From a virus: a stretch of DNA of 30,090 nt. Below, in pieces: positions 15,623-23,184 of the stretch. Below the pieces are notes generated by a model. That model saw nothing but the letters and a program-made list of their open reading frames with translations. It had not been told where the DNA came from and made no database searches. Position 1 is the stretch's first letter. Every line of letters starts with the position of its first letter. The stretch covers positions 1 to 30,090 of IMG/VR virus record IMGVR_UViG_3300009164_000241; one strand, given 5' to 3'. A program made the translations under genes and the position numbers.

Positions 15623-17338
15623 ATGGAAATTAAAAGATTTAATAACTGGGAAAAAACAAACGAGGAAGTTGGTTTAAGGAATATATCTAAATTTGCTAAA
15701 TTACATAAAACTTGTGAGATTTATTTTCACAAAGATTTGGATGGTGTAACATCTGCACTTGCTATGAAAGGTTTTTTAAAAACCTATTATCGAATTGAGT
15801 GTGTGGATTGTCACATAATTCAATATGGTGGGTTAGAATACGCTATCAAACAACATCAACCAGAAAATCTTTGTGTATTGGTTGATTTTGCCCATGGGAA
15901 ACCTATGTTCCAAATTCAATCTGACCACCATGATAAACAAGTTGGTGCTGAAGATACAGAATCTACTTATTTCAAATCTGCTCGTTCTAATGTTGAAATT
16001 ATTTCTGGTGAAATTTCCTATGCTCCCATCTTCACTCCACAAGATATTGATTTAATTAAGACAGTTGATTCAGCTAACTTTTTAACTTATAATATCAAAC
16101 CAGAAGATGTTCAGAATTCTATTTTTTCGGTATCTAAAGATGATTCTGCTACTAAGAATAGATTTATGATGGGATTTGTAGTCAATAGGCTACTATTAGC
16201 ATACAAGAATAAAAGGATTTCTTGCACATCGTTAGATGGTAAAATGACTCATAACAATAGAAATATTCTTGAATGTTTAGTTTTAGATTCATCACCTAGT
16301 TTATACTCAATGTTTAATAATATAAAACATTATATAAAAAATGGTGGAACAACTGATAAACTTGGTAGATTAGCAACACCTGAAGAAATAACAGCAAATC
16401 TGAGTGATTATATACAGAGAATGAAAAATTATTCATTCATCGAAGATCCACAGACTGGTGAAGTATCCGAGTATGACCCTACGAATTGGAAACATAAAAA
16501 AATGATGTCAAGTGGTTCTCAGATTGGTAAAGGTGTAAATTTTGATGAGGATTATAAAATTGTAACTCAATATGGTGGTGGATCTATGTTTAAACCTGGA
16601 TCATATGATAGATATGTAGTTTTCAAAAACAATCCTGAGGCAGATTTCAACTGTATAGCTTGGCCAATGGGATTATTGCAAGTTTCTTGTAATCCATTCA
16701 AGGAAAAAAAATTAAAGGGAATTAATTTAGGTGAAATTGCCAAGGAAGTTTTGGCAAAATACGAGCCCACACTTAAGAAATTTTATGTTTCTTTAGAGTC
16801 AATAAAAAATGAGTTTGAAACATCACAAGATTGGAAAGCAATGGCTAAGGCTGAGGGACAAGATTATGAAGGGGTGGGGTTTAGGTTCAGTGATTTAGAA
16901 GCATTCTACAAAGATTGTTTATATGCAAAACAAGATAATAAAATAGTTAATGTAGATATTGACGAACCAAAATTAAAGTCTACAATGGATACTCTACATG
17001 GTGACTTGAAATCTGATCAGAAGAAATATTTGAGTAATATTAAGGTTCCTGCTTGGGAACTTATAATAAGAAATTCTGGTGGGCATCCATCAATTACAAA
17101 TATTTCTGGTTTTAATTTCTTAAAATACAATAGACCAGCACTAAAAATGGCATTCAATACGGAAAAATATGTTGATGTTCTTAAAATTATGGCAAAGGAT
17201 TTTGTAAATAATTTAAAAGAAAAAATTGACATCGCAAATCAAGGGGGTAAGGTAGAATATGATACTAAAGGTGTAGAGTTATTAGGACAGGATACTAATG
17301 AAAGTGTTGTGTTAAAATATGATAATTTTATTTCTTAA
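15623..17338 (+). CDS. DHH-family phosphoesterase (571 aa)
   Basis: The DHH/RecJ-type motifs are complete: HKDLDG (36-41; Asp38, Asp40), LVDFAH (Asp88), SDHHDK (Asp101-His102-His103) and KTVDS (Asp149), all Mn-binding positions of this superfamily. A GGHP motif at 486-489 matches the substrate-binding GGH of a DHHA1 domain. About 330 residues lie between the two parts, far more than in NrnA-type enzymes of about 320 aa in total, so there is a large insertion. Known members degrade nanoRNA, pAp or cyclic di-AMP, or act as 5'-3' exonuclease (RecJ); the substrate here is undetermined. The ends carry short tags, MEIKRFNNWE at the start and VLKYDNFIS at the end. The stop overlaps the convergent amidoligase gene by 11 bases. 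Confidence 0.9.
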   Translation: MEIKRFNNWEKTNEEVGLRNISKFAKLHKTCEIYFHKDLDGVTSALAMKGFLKTYYRIECVDCHIIQYGGLEYAIKQHQPENLCVLVDFAHGKPMFQIQSDHHDKQVGAEDTESTYFKSARSNVEIISGEISYAPIFTPQDIDLIKTVDSANFLTYNIKPEDVQNSIFSVSKDDSATKNRFMMGFVVNRLLLAYKNKRISCTSLDGKMTHNNRNILECLVLDSSPSLYSMFNNIKHYIKNGGTTDKLGRLATPEEITANLSDYIQRMKNYSFIEDPQTGEVSEYDPTNWKHKKMMSSGSQIGKGVNFDEDYKIVTQYGGGSMFKPGSYDRYVVFKNNPEADFNCIAWPMGLLQVSCNPFKEKKLKGINLGEIAKEVLAKYEPTLKKFYVSLESIKNEFETSQDWKAMAKAEGQDYEGVGFRFSDLEAFYKDCLYAKQDNKIVNVDIDEPKLKSTMDTLHGDLKSDQKKYLSNIKVPAWELIIRNSGGHPSITNISGFNFLKYNRPALKMAFNTEKYVDVLKIMAKDFVNNLKEKIDIANQGGKVEYDTKGVELLGQDTNESVVLKYDNFIS

Positions 17339-18716
17339 ATCCTTTCAAACTACCTTGATCTTTTTTCCTATTGTATTGATCATCATCAAACTTGGTATTG
17401 AAGAAGTTATCTGTATCAGATACAATTTTAGTTTCTGAACTTATATTAGCATAAGGTCCTAACTTACCACTTCTATAAACACCACCGGTCATATCACAGT
17501 TTAAGTATCCACCCATAAAGAAAGAATCCTTTAATTCAGTAGATTCGACTTCACAGTTAAGTACTTTTGTACCAGTGACATCACAACCATGTATTCTAGA
17601 TTTAATTATTTGACAATTGTTTATTTCTGAATTAACAAATTGACAATTCTCAAATATTCCATCTGCTAAAATACAGTTAATAAAATCAAATCCACTAACA
17701 TTTTGAGTGGTTTTTATATTAGCATCAATAATTTCAATCTTCTGTGTTGCTGTAACAAAATTTATAATACAATCTTGTAAAGATTCAGTCGCATCGACTA
17801 ACTTATGTAGTTTTGGATATATTCTATCATAATAAGCATTTATTATATCATAAGAATATTGTTGATCAACTTGTAAAGTTACACTAGGAAAGTCAACTAT
17901 AAAGTTATTATAATTAGAAAAGTTCTTAAAATTGTTAATGTTTTCCTCTAAATAATTTTCCAAATCTTCGATATCTTGGTCATTGAATGTAGCGTCTATG
18001 GACTTATACACATTTAAAATAAATCTATCTAAAAAATAAGTTATTTGTCCTATATTCTTTTCATAATCCTTACCACCAATATATCTGAACTCTAATCTTT
18101 GTGAATCTTTTGGATTATTAATGTGTAGAAAGTTAATTCCATAGTATTTATCATCTGGTAATCTTAAGGTATTTCTAACAACATCGATAGGTACACTATT
18201 ATAATCATATTCCTTGAATGGAATTATTTTCTTTATGGTTTTAGCATAAACATTGCCTTTTCTAGAAGGGAATACTTGATAAATTTCATCTTCATCAACC
18301 ATCAATATTAACTTTAATGCATTTAAATCATTTAAATTTTTATCAGATTCTTCTGTGAATGAAAGGTTAAAGTGTATTGATGACTTTTCATTTGTATATC
18401 CATACATTTGGATAAACTTTAATATTTTAATCAAATGATATTTAGCTTCAAAATAAGGCATTGGCCCTGTAATCATTTCAACCATGTTGGCGCCTCCCGA
18501 TAAATCAGGTTCTATTTTAAAATTTTGAGAATCTGGTTTAAATTCAGTGTGGTATTTTCTAAATCCCCATACTTTAACAGGTGCTAAGTATTGATTAAGC
18601 AATTCCAATGTCTTATAATAAGACAAATCTTTCATATAAAACTCAAATTCTAAACCACAAACAGCTTTGTTTAGAATTACCGAATCATTTAAAAACTTTT
18701 CTGAATATTTCTTCAT
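17328..18716 (-). CDS. Amidoligase-like enzyme fused to a pentapeptide-repeat tail (462 aa)
   Basis: Residues 18-240 follow the COOH-NH2 ligase (Amidoligase_2, glutamine-synthetase-like fold) scheme. They have GLEFEF (21-26, metal-binding glutamates), EPDLSGGANMVEMITGP (69-85, the D-x-S...E-h-h-(S/T)-x-P strand), SSIHFNLSF (112-120, His115) and RLEFRYIGGKDYE (207-219). Such enzymes join a carboxyl and an amino group using ATP; substrates are often peptides or cell-wall components. Residues 325-425 are a pentapeptide-repeat helix with Cys recurring about every ten residues (348, 358, 368, 378, 388, 407). The tail ends basic (RKKDQGSLKGFKK). The ATG overlaps the upstream stop by one base (TAATG), so translation is probably coupled. 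The fusion suggests an anchored or protein-modifying ligase; the target is unknown. Confidence 0.8.
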   Translation of the reverse strand: MKKYSEKFLNDSVILNKAVCGLEFEFYMKDLSYYKTLELLNQYLAPVKVWGFRKYHTEFKPDSQNFKIEPDLSGGANMVEMITGPMPYFEAKYHLIKILKFIQMYGYTNEKSSIHFNLSFTEESDKNLNDLNALKLILMVDEDEIYQVFPSRKGNVYAKTIKKIIPFKEYDYNSVPIDVVRNTLRLPDDKYYGINFLHINNPKDSQRLEFRYIGGKDYEKNIGQITYFLDRFILNVYKSIDATFNDQDIEDLENYLEENINNFKNFSNYNNFIVDFPSVTLQVDQQYSYDIINAYYDRIYPKLHKLVDATESLQDCIINFVTATQKIEIIDANIKTTQNVSGFDFINCILADGIFENCQFVNSEINNCQIIKSRIHGCDVTGTKVLNCEVESTELKDSFFMGGYLNCDMTGGVYRSGKLGPYANISSETKIVSDTDNFFNTKFDDDQYNRKKDQGSLKGFKK

Positions 18717-19054
18717 TATTTAAATTGAGATGGGTCTTGTAAATTTTTCTTTAGAAAATTTTGCAACTTTGGGCATTTATTATCAACATCTAATTTCATT
18801 TGGTTAAACCCACTGATAGTTGTTGGATTATCAAAAATATTTTTGATAGCTATGATTTCCAAGTCAGTAACATTATTAATATTTTTATATTTATTTGCAC
18901 TTTTGTACAATTCTAAATATTCATCAATTAATTTCTCATCGCACTTCAATTGACCATTTAGGTAAAGTGGTATTATAAAAGAAGCATATTTTTTCAAAAT
19001 GCTAGGATCTGGTATAAATCTTTTTGACTCAACTACTTTAGTAAATTTTTCCAT
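18716..19054 (-). CDS. Unknown small protein (112 aa) coupled to the amidoligase
   Basis: No family recognised. It is mostly helical, with a hydrophobic core segment (LKKYASFIIPLYLNGQLKCD) followed by Lys/Tyr/Asn-rich helices. It starts MEKFTKVVES, similar to short Lys/Phe N-termini of other proteins here. Its stop shares one base with the amidoligase start, so the pair is a two-gene unit and this protein may be a substrate, partner or regulator of the ligase. It is preceded by a TATAAATA and an AATATATA box. Confidence 0.72.
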   Translation of the reverse strand: MEKFTKVVESKRFIPDPSILKKYASFIIPLYLNGQLKCDEKLIDEYLELYKSANKYKNINNVTDLEIIAIKNIFDNPTTISGFNQMKLDVDNKCPKLQNFLKKNLQDPSQFK

Positions 19055-19066
19055 ATTATAAAATTT

Positions 19067-19086
19067 TATTTATAATGGTATATATT
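19067..19086 (-). promoter_or_regulatory. Double late-type TATA box (TATAAATA and AATATATA)
   Basis: On the minus strand AATATATA (19079-19086) is followed by an exact T4-type TATAAATA (19067-19074), the latter 12 bases before the ATG triplet of the 112-aa gene. Confidence 0.55.
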
Positions 19087-19097
19087 ATTTATCCATA

Positions 19098-19129
19098 CTT
19101 GGAAATAAGTCTAAGAATACTTATATTTG
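19098..19129 (+). promoter_or_regulatory. Possible Bacteroidota housekeeping promoter (TTG ... TATATTTG)
   Basis: TATATTTG (19122-19129) fits the Bacteroidota -7 consensus TAnnTTTG. CTTG (19098-19101) lies 20 bases before it and approximates the TTTG -33 element. It ends four bases before the ATG at 19134. It differs from the AATATATA boxes and may mark an early gene read by host RNA polymerase. Confidence 0.4.
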
Positions 19130-19133
19130 TCTT

Positions 19134-20012
19134 ATGATTTTAAAGTCTGAGATAATCCAAGTTAATTTAGATAGGTTAGAAAAAGCCAAAAAGGATTTTT
19201 CTATATTGGAAGATTATGCCTCAACCAATAATGATGTTGTTTTGAAACATCTTTGGGATGAAGGTAGAGCTTATGGATTATTAAATTATATGTCATTTAT
19301 TGATTTTATTAGATATTCAAATAAAATTGGGCAAGAGGTTTTCTACAGTAAAAAGATAAAAATAAAAGATTTTCAAGATGCCTTGGTTAAATGTGCTACA
19401 GACGATACAGTTAAAAAGATTTTAAAATCTAAGAGTAAAGTATCATTTACAAAGTTAATAAACTCACCAAGGTGGGATTTATACTCTGGTAATAGAATGA
19501 GGAGAGGTAGTGTTAGATATCATGATAATTTTGCACCGGCTACTGCTATAATAGCAAATTTTTGTATTCAGAATGAGATTGAGGTTGTAGATCAATCTAG
19601 AATTTCAGAACACTACAGAAGACTGCTACCTGAAATTGATATAACTTTAAAGAAAGAGTTAGAATTAACAAAAGATTTGTTGAATTATATGGTTAAGAGT
19701 TTTTCCGATTCAGACTCTGATTTCAAAAGGTTAAATGTTGATCATGTAACAAAGTTTATGGGTGAGGAATTAAAAAAGAAACTCCTAAACATAGAGAAAG
19801 GTGAATCTGTTAAACTAATAGAAGATGCTAGTTATTATGGTGGATTGACTTTGGGTAAAGTTTATGATGTAAAAGATAAAGAAATCCAATCCGGTAGGTT
19901 AAATGTTATTATTGAGAATGATAATGGATATAGAAGGACATATCCTTATAGATTGTTTGAAACAGTATCTAATTTAAGAAATTCAGCATTAGATGATTTA
20001 TTGGACCTCTAA
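19134..20012 (+). CDS. Unknown protein (292 aa) with SH3-like C-terminal segment
   Basis: I do not recognise the family. Residues 1-110 are helical (RLEKAKKDFSILEDYASTNN, then IDFIRYSNKIG). Residues 112-135 form a basic, aromatic patch (SPRWDLYSGNRMRRGSVRYH) that could contact nucleic acid. Residues 160-220 are helical. Residues 222-275 read like a small SH3/KOW-type barrel (GESVKLIEDASYYGGLTLGK, then NVIIENDNGYRRTYPYRLF). The start has a host-like promoter in place of the late box. The stop overlaps the convergent minus gene by 15 bases. Confidence 0.72.
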   Translation: MILKSEIIQVNLDRLEKAKKDFSILEDYASTNNDVVLKHLWDEGRAYGLLNYMSFIDFIRYSNKIGQEVFYSKKIKIKDFQDALVKCATDDTVKKILKSKSKVSFTKLINSPRWDLYSGNRMRRGSVRYHDNFAPATAIIANFCIQNEIEVVDQSRISEHYRRLLPEIDITLKKELELTKDLLNYMVKSFSDSDSDFKRLNVDHVTKFMGEELKKKLLNIEKGESVKLIEDASYYGGLTLGKVYDVKDKEIQSGRLNVIIENDNGYRRTYPYRLFETVSNLRNSALDDLLDL

Positions 20013-20762
20013 AACTGTTATAGGTGAATTTTCAATCAAAAGGTAATTAACTTCCATAGAAATGCCTTTTGTATAGGTGGTGCTATTTGTTTTAATTTCT
20101 TTAGTTTCTAAATTCTTATTTACAATAAGAGTGAGTGATTCATAACTACCAAAGTAAATTTTAGAATCTATTTGGTCTGGATTCACATATACATTCAAAT
20201 CTTCAAATTTTCCCAGATTGTATATTAGTGATTTACAATTTACTTTATCTACTTGTGTATTTCCAATTTGTAAAAATAAATCAACTAAACTATTTGGTAT
20301 AATTAACCAACTATATCCTTGACTTAATTCTTTAATTTTTTCAGTTAAATCTTCAACAGTTATTTTATTGAAAAGTTTTTTAAAAAATCCTTGGTTAAAA
20401 TAATTTATTTTGTGATTTACTGTGTTTTTTAATTTACCAAATTCTTTTGCAAAAATATTATTTGTATTTCTTGCTACACAGTCACAGAGAGGTTTATTGT
20501 TTCTTATAGTTTCTGAATCTATGTCTGAAATTATAATGTTTTTGTTAAAATTATCATCAGATTTTATAATCAGTCTTGTAGATTTCAATTTATATTCAAT
20601 TTTATCAGTTATATTTCTGACTGAATCAACATCTTTAATTGTTTTAAAAATCTCTATTGTGCCATTTTTATCATCCACCAAAATAGTTTCTATTATTTGG
20701 TCAAGAGATGATAAATTAGTTACCTGTTCAACAAATGATTGATTATCTACTAGGAAATCCAT
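19998..20762 (-). CDS. Unknown protein (254 aa), possible HK97-fold-like C-terminal half
   Basis: The frame extends to 20798, but that start would overlap the upstream gene by 56 bases; the ATG at 20762 (MDFLVDNQSF) overlaps by 20 and is preferred. Residues 1-100 are mixed beta/helix. Residues about 145-254 have an order seen in capsid proteins of the gp23/HK97 type: SWLIIPNSLVDLFLQI, then a short loop, YNLGKFEDLNVYVNPDQ, IYFGSYESLTLIVNK, and a final strand pair ending ENSPITVLEV. That recalls the passage from A-domain to P-domain in a major capsid protein, but at half the usual length and without the rest of the fold being evident. I treat it as unknown, with a capsid-related function as a hypothesis. 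Confidence 0.7.
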   Translation of the reverse strand: MDFLVDNQSFVEQVTNLSSLDQIIETILVDDKNGTIEIFKTIKDVDSVRNITDKIEYKLKSTRLIIKSDDNFNKNIIISDIDSETIRNNKPLCDCVARNTNNIFAKEFGKLKNTVNHKINYFNQGFFKKLFNKITVEDLTEKIKELSQGYSWLIIPNSLVDLFLQIGNTQVDKVNCKSLIYNLGKFEDLNVYVNPDQIDSKIYFGSYESLTLIVNKNLETKEIKTNSTTYTKGISMEVNYLLIENSPITVLEVQ

Positions 20763-21360
20763 TTTCTTTATAACTAAGTTCTTGGGCTTTTTTACCATAT
20801 TTTTCTGATATTGAAGATAGTTGTTTTCTTGAATAGTTTAAAAATTTGAAATTTGATTTCATTTTATTTGCAGTAATTGACATTAAGTTTGCCTCATTTG
20901 AATCATTAGATTTAGAAACCATATTCTCTAAGATTGTTTCAAATCTATCATCATCACCATATGTATCCAAAAGAGTTTTTACTTTATTTATTTGTTTTCT
21001 ATTACTATTGAATTCTTTATTTTCTTCAACTAAGTTATTTAACTCATTTATTTTATTGTCTATAACCTGCCAATCTCTAGTTTCTCCCTTTAAAGATTCT
21101 AATGTTTTCATTTGTTCTTCAATAGATTTATCATTCATAAAATCTATAAGAGCTTCTATAAACATTTCTTTACCAGAAATTTTAACAGTATTTTCTAAGA
21201 TGTTCTTCCTTGCTGATCCATAAGATCTAATTGTTAAGAAATTATCAATTAAACTATTGATTCCTGCTTTTAAAGCTTCTAATTTTACTGTATCTTTATT
21301 TGTAATCAACTCCGGTACATCATTAACTTTTTGACCTGACATTGCGCTAAATTTATTCAT
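20743..21360 (-). CDS. Coiled-coil protein of unknown function (205 aa)
   Basis: Almost entirely helical and charged. Two stretches have coiled-coil character: about 75-125 (KSIEEQMKTLESLKGETRDW, then NELNNLVEENKEFNSNRKQI) and 155-195. No catalytic or binding motif is visible. It has an AATATATA box about 24 bases upstream and directly precedes the 254-aa gene with a short overlap, so both are likely made together. If the 254-aa protein is capsid-related, this one would have the profile of an assembly partner; that is speculative. Confidence 0.72.
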   Translation of the reverse strand: MNKFSAMSGQKVNDVPELITNKDTVKLEALKAGINSLIDNFLTIRSYGSARKNILENTVKISGKEMFIEALIDFMNDKSIEEQMKTLESLKGETRDWQVIDNKINELNNLVEENKEFNSNRKQINKVKTLLDTYGDDDRFETILENMVSKSNDSNEANLMSITANKMKSNFKFLNYSRKQLSSISEKYGKKAQELSYKENGFPSR

Positions 21361-21384
21361 AATTTAAGGTTTCTATGTTTGATG

Positions 21385-21392
21385 TATATATT
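21385..21392 (-). promoter_or_regulatory. Late-type TATA promoter box (AATATATA)
   Basis: AATATATACATC on the minus strand, 24 bases before the ATG triplet of the 205-aa gene and immediately after the terminator of the preceding gene. Confidence 0.55.
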
Positions 21393-21430
21393 AAAAAAAA
21401 ACTTCACATTTTAAGGTGTGAAGTTTTTTT
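21393..21430 (-). terminator. Intrinsic terminator after the Hc1-like gene
   Basis: The arms ACTTCACA and TGTGAAGT enclose an eight-base loop and are bordered by A- and T-runs. On the minus strand the U-tract follows the hairpin. It separates the 76-aa gene from the promoter of the 205-aa gene. Confidence 0.85.
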
Positions 21431-21437
21431 GTGAAAT

Positions 21438-21668
21438 TTAGATTGTTTTTTTATAATCTTGTACATCAATTCTAACATCTTCTGCTGCCTTTCTAAGCAT
21501 TTGCATAATTTTTCTAACCCTTACACCAGCAGTTTTATTTGATCTAACAAAAAACTTTTCAAAATCATCTTTGAGTTTGACTTTTTTACCATCAACTTCA
21601 ATATCTTCCGTTAGAATTTTCAATAAATAATCATACTTATCTAAGTATTCCATATTTTCTTTACTCAT
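21438..21668 (-). CDS. Histone H1/Hc1-like DNA-binding protein (76 aa)
   Basis: Residues 34-75 (KFFVRSNKTAGVRVRKIMQ, then LRKAAEDVRIDVQDYKK) match the pattern of the short Hc1-like proteins of Bacteroidota, where a GNKAAGTRVRKGMQ segment is followed by L-x(2)-(A/L)-A-x-(D/E)-(I/V)-R-K-x-V-Q-(E/D)-x-K. These are non-specific nucleoid proteins. The N-terminal 33 residues differ from that family (IEVDGKKVKLKDD instead of a simple helix). A phage copy could compact phage DNA, coat host DNA, or affect transcription. It is a stand-alone unit, with an ATATATA box upstream and a strong terminator downstream. Confidence 0.78.
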   Translation of the reverse strand: MSKENMEYLDKYDYLLKILTEDIEVDGKKVKLKDDFEKFFVRSNKTAGVRVRKIMQMLRKAAEDVRIDVQDYKKTI

Positions 21669-21689
21669 AAATTTAATTTATTTTTCAAG

Positions 21690-21697
21690 TATATATG
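21690..21697 (-). promoter_or_regulatory. Late-type TATA promoter box (CATATATA)
   Basis: CATATATACTTG on the minus strand lies about 21 bases before the ATG of the Hc1-like gene, in its 52-base upstream gap. Confidence 0.5.
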
Positions 21698-21720
21698 AAA
21701 TTCTCGATTTTCCCCCTATT

Positions 21721-22848
21721 TTAGTCTATGTTGAAATGATTCTTTAGTATTTCTTGTGCAGTTTCTTTACCCTTAGCAAAGTACTTTGAACTACCAGAGG
21801 ACCTAATTATTCCAAGTGATGAAAATAGTTTGAACATATTAGCTATATCTTTCTGTAATAAGATAATACCATTCATTTTACACAAGTCTTGGATAGATTT
21901 ACCACTTGGTAGTTTATCATTTATCTTAGTATCTTGGTTATAGACAACATCCAATATTGAGTTGTAGTTATAGTATAGTTGAAAGTTAGGATCTTTTTCC
22001 ATTTTAGCTTTAAAGTCAGTATAAGACCTATATTTATAGTATTCATTGAAATAAACTCCAAATAAGATAATAAGTTCTATCAAAGTTGAAATCATAACAA
22101 AAAAGAATGAATTATCTTTATTCTCTTCTTTCTTCTCAAGACCTTTTGATTCGGTCTTTGATTTATGTGATAAAATCTTTCTTTCGGTTCTAGCTTCTAA
22201 TGTATCTATTTCAGATTTATATAAAAGTCTTTCCTGTGATAAGTCTTTAATTTGTGATTTTAAATCTTTAATCCTATTCTTTTGAAGTCTTGTTAGATCT
22301 GTTGAATTAGATAGTTCCGTTTGTTCTTTATCTTTTTCATCTACTTTTTCATCAATCTTTTCAATTTTCAGCTTCAATTTATCAGCTTCACTTTTACTAA
22401 TCAGCCTAAGACTATCTTCATATGACTTAACATTTGTCTCAACTTGAGTATCAATTTCTTTTGACTTTGAAGAGAATTCTTGTGCTCCCTTAATAGATGA
22501 GTAGAAAGATATAGAAACAATAACTATACTAACTATCATAAGTGGGAGTACATCCGATCTTGTTATGCTCTTATATTTAATTTGCTGTAATGAGAATTTA
22601 TCAAAAATTTCTCTTTTCAATAATTCAAGTCCACATAATAATATAATGGAGGATATACCAACCAATACTGGGTTATCAATAATAGCACCAGATAGAATTT
22701 TAGATACTAAAAAGTAAGCAAGAAATATTGATGCTACATGTCCAAATATAGACAAATAAAGCATTACCTTATTTATATTCTTAAAACTTTTGTTAAAGTC
22801 TTGTTCCTTTACAGATTCTTCTAATTTTTGAAATTCACTAATTTTCAT
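21721..22848 (-). CDS. Four-helix membrane protein with long coiled coil (375 aa)
   Basis: No named family. Hydrophobic segments are at about 27-50 (VMLYLSIFGHVASIFLAYFL), 57-77, 100-118 (VLPLMIVSIVIVSISFY) and 248-267 (FFFVMISTLIELIILFGVYF). Between the third and fourth lies a charged coiled coil (about 140-225). The C-terminal 60 residues (GKSIQDLCKMNGIILLQKDI, then LGIIRSSGSSKYFAKG) look like a small winged-helix-type domain. If the ends face the cytoplasm, the coiled coil would project to the periplasm, unusual for a holin but compatible with superinfection exclusion or envelope remodelling. The start overlaps the upstream gene by 11 bases. It begins with MKISEFQKLEE, a Lys/Phe tag like others in the window. 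Confidence 0.78.
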   Translation of the reverse strand: MKISEFQKLEESVKEQDFNKSFKNINKVMLYLSIFGHVASIFLAYFLVSKILSGAIIDNPVLVGISSIILLCGLELLKREIFDKFSLQQIKYKSITRSDVLPLMIVSIVIVSISFYSSIKGAQEFSSKSKEIDTQVETNVKSYEDSLRLISKSEADKLKLKIEKIDEKVDEKDKEQTELSNSTDLTRLQKNRIKDLKSQIKDLSQERLLYKSEIDTLEARTERKILSHKSKTESKGLEKKEENKDNSFFFVMISTLIELIILFGVYFNEYYKYRSYTDFKAKMEKDPNFQLYYNYNSILDVVYNQDTKINDKLPSGKSIQDLCKMNGIILLQKDIANMFKLFSSLGIIRSSGSSKYFAKGKETAQEILKNHFNID

Positions 22849-23167
22849 TATTATTAATAATTTTTCCGTTAAATCTTTCTTTCCAAGTTAATTTCTTATT
22901 TAGGACAGTATTTAATTTATTTTTTATTTCTATTTTTTGATTTTCTATTTCTGAAATTTTCAACTCACTAGAACTTTTAATTTCAGCAGAGTCACTTATA
23001 GCCTTTTCCATCCTTTCTTTATGAGATGAAATACTACAAGCAGCTACTCTATAGAAATTTCTGAATTTTAGTAATAGAAATTTAAATTCATCTGGTGTTA
23101 ATCCTTCTTCAAACTCAGATGTCATTAAATAATCTAAAATTTCATTTTCTGAAAGTTCATTGATCAT
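22838..23167 (-). CDS. Unknown small helical protein (109 aa)
   Basis: All-helical, with an acidic N-terminal half (NELSENEILDYLMTSEFEEG) and a Lys/Glu/Ile heptad stretch at 65-95 that could form a coiled coil. It has an AATATATA box upstream and an 11-base overlap with the following membrane-protein gene, which itself has a coiled coil; the two may interact. No motif or family recognised. Confidence 0.7.
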   Translation of the reverse strand: MINELSENEILDYLMTSEFEEGLTPDEFKFLLLKFRNFYRVAACSISSHKERMEKAISDSAEIKSSSELKISEIENQKIEIKNKLNTVLNKKLTWKERFNGKIINNNEN

Positions 23168-23173
23168 TGTTAT

Positions 23174-23181
23174 TATATATT
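23174..23181 (-). promoter_or_regulatory. Late-type TATA promoter box (AATATATA)
   Basis: AATATATAATAACA on the minus strand, six bases before the ATG triplet of the 109-aa gene; the upstream AAA+ gene ends at 23185. Confidence 0.55.
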
Positions 23182-23184
23182 ATT

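Noticed and set aside
20763-20798. 12-residue N-terminal extension of the 254-aa protein
   Set aside because: It would overlap the preceding gene by 56 bases, more than any other same-strand pair here; the later ATG is preferred, though not proven.
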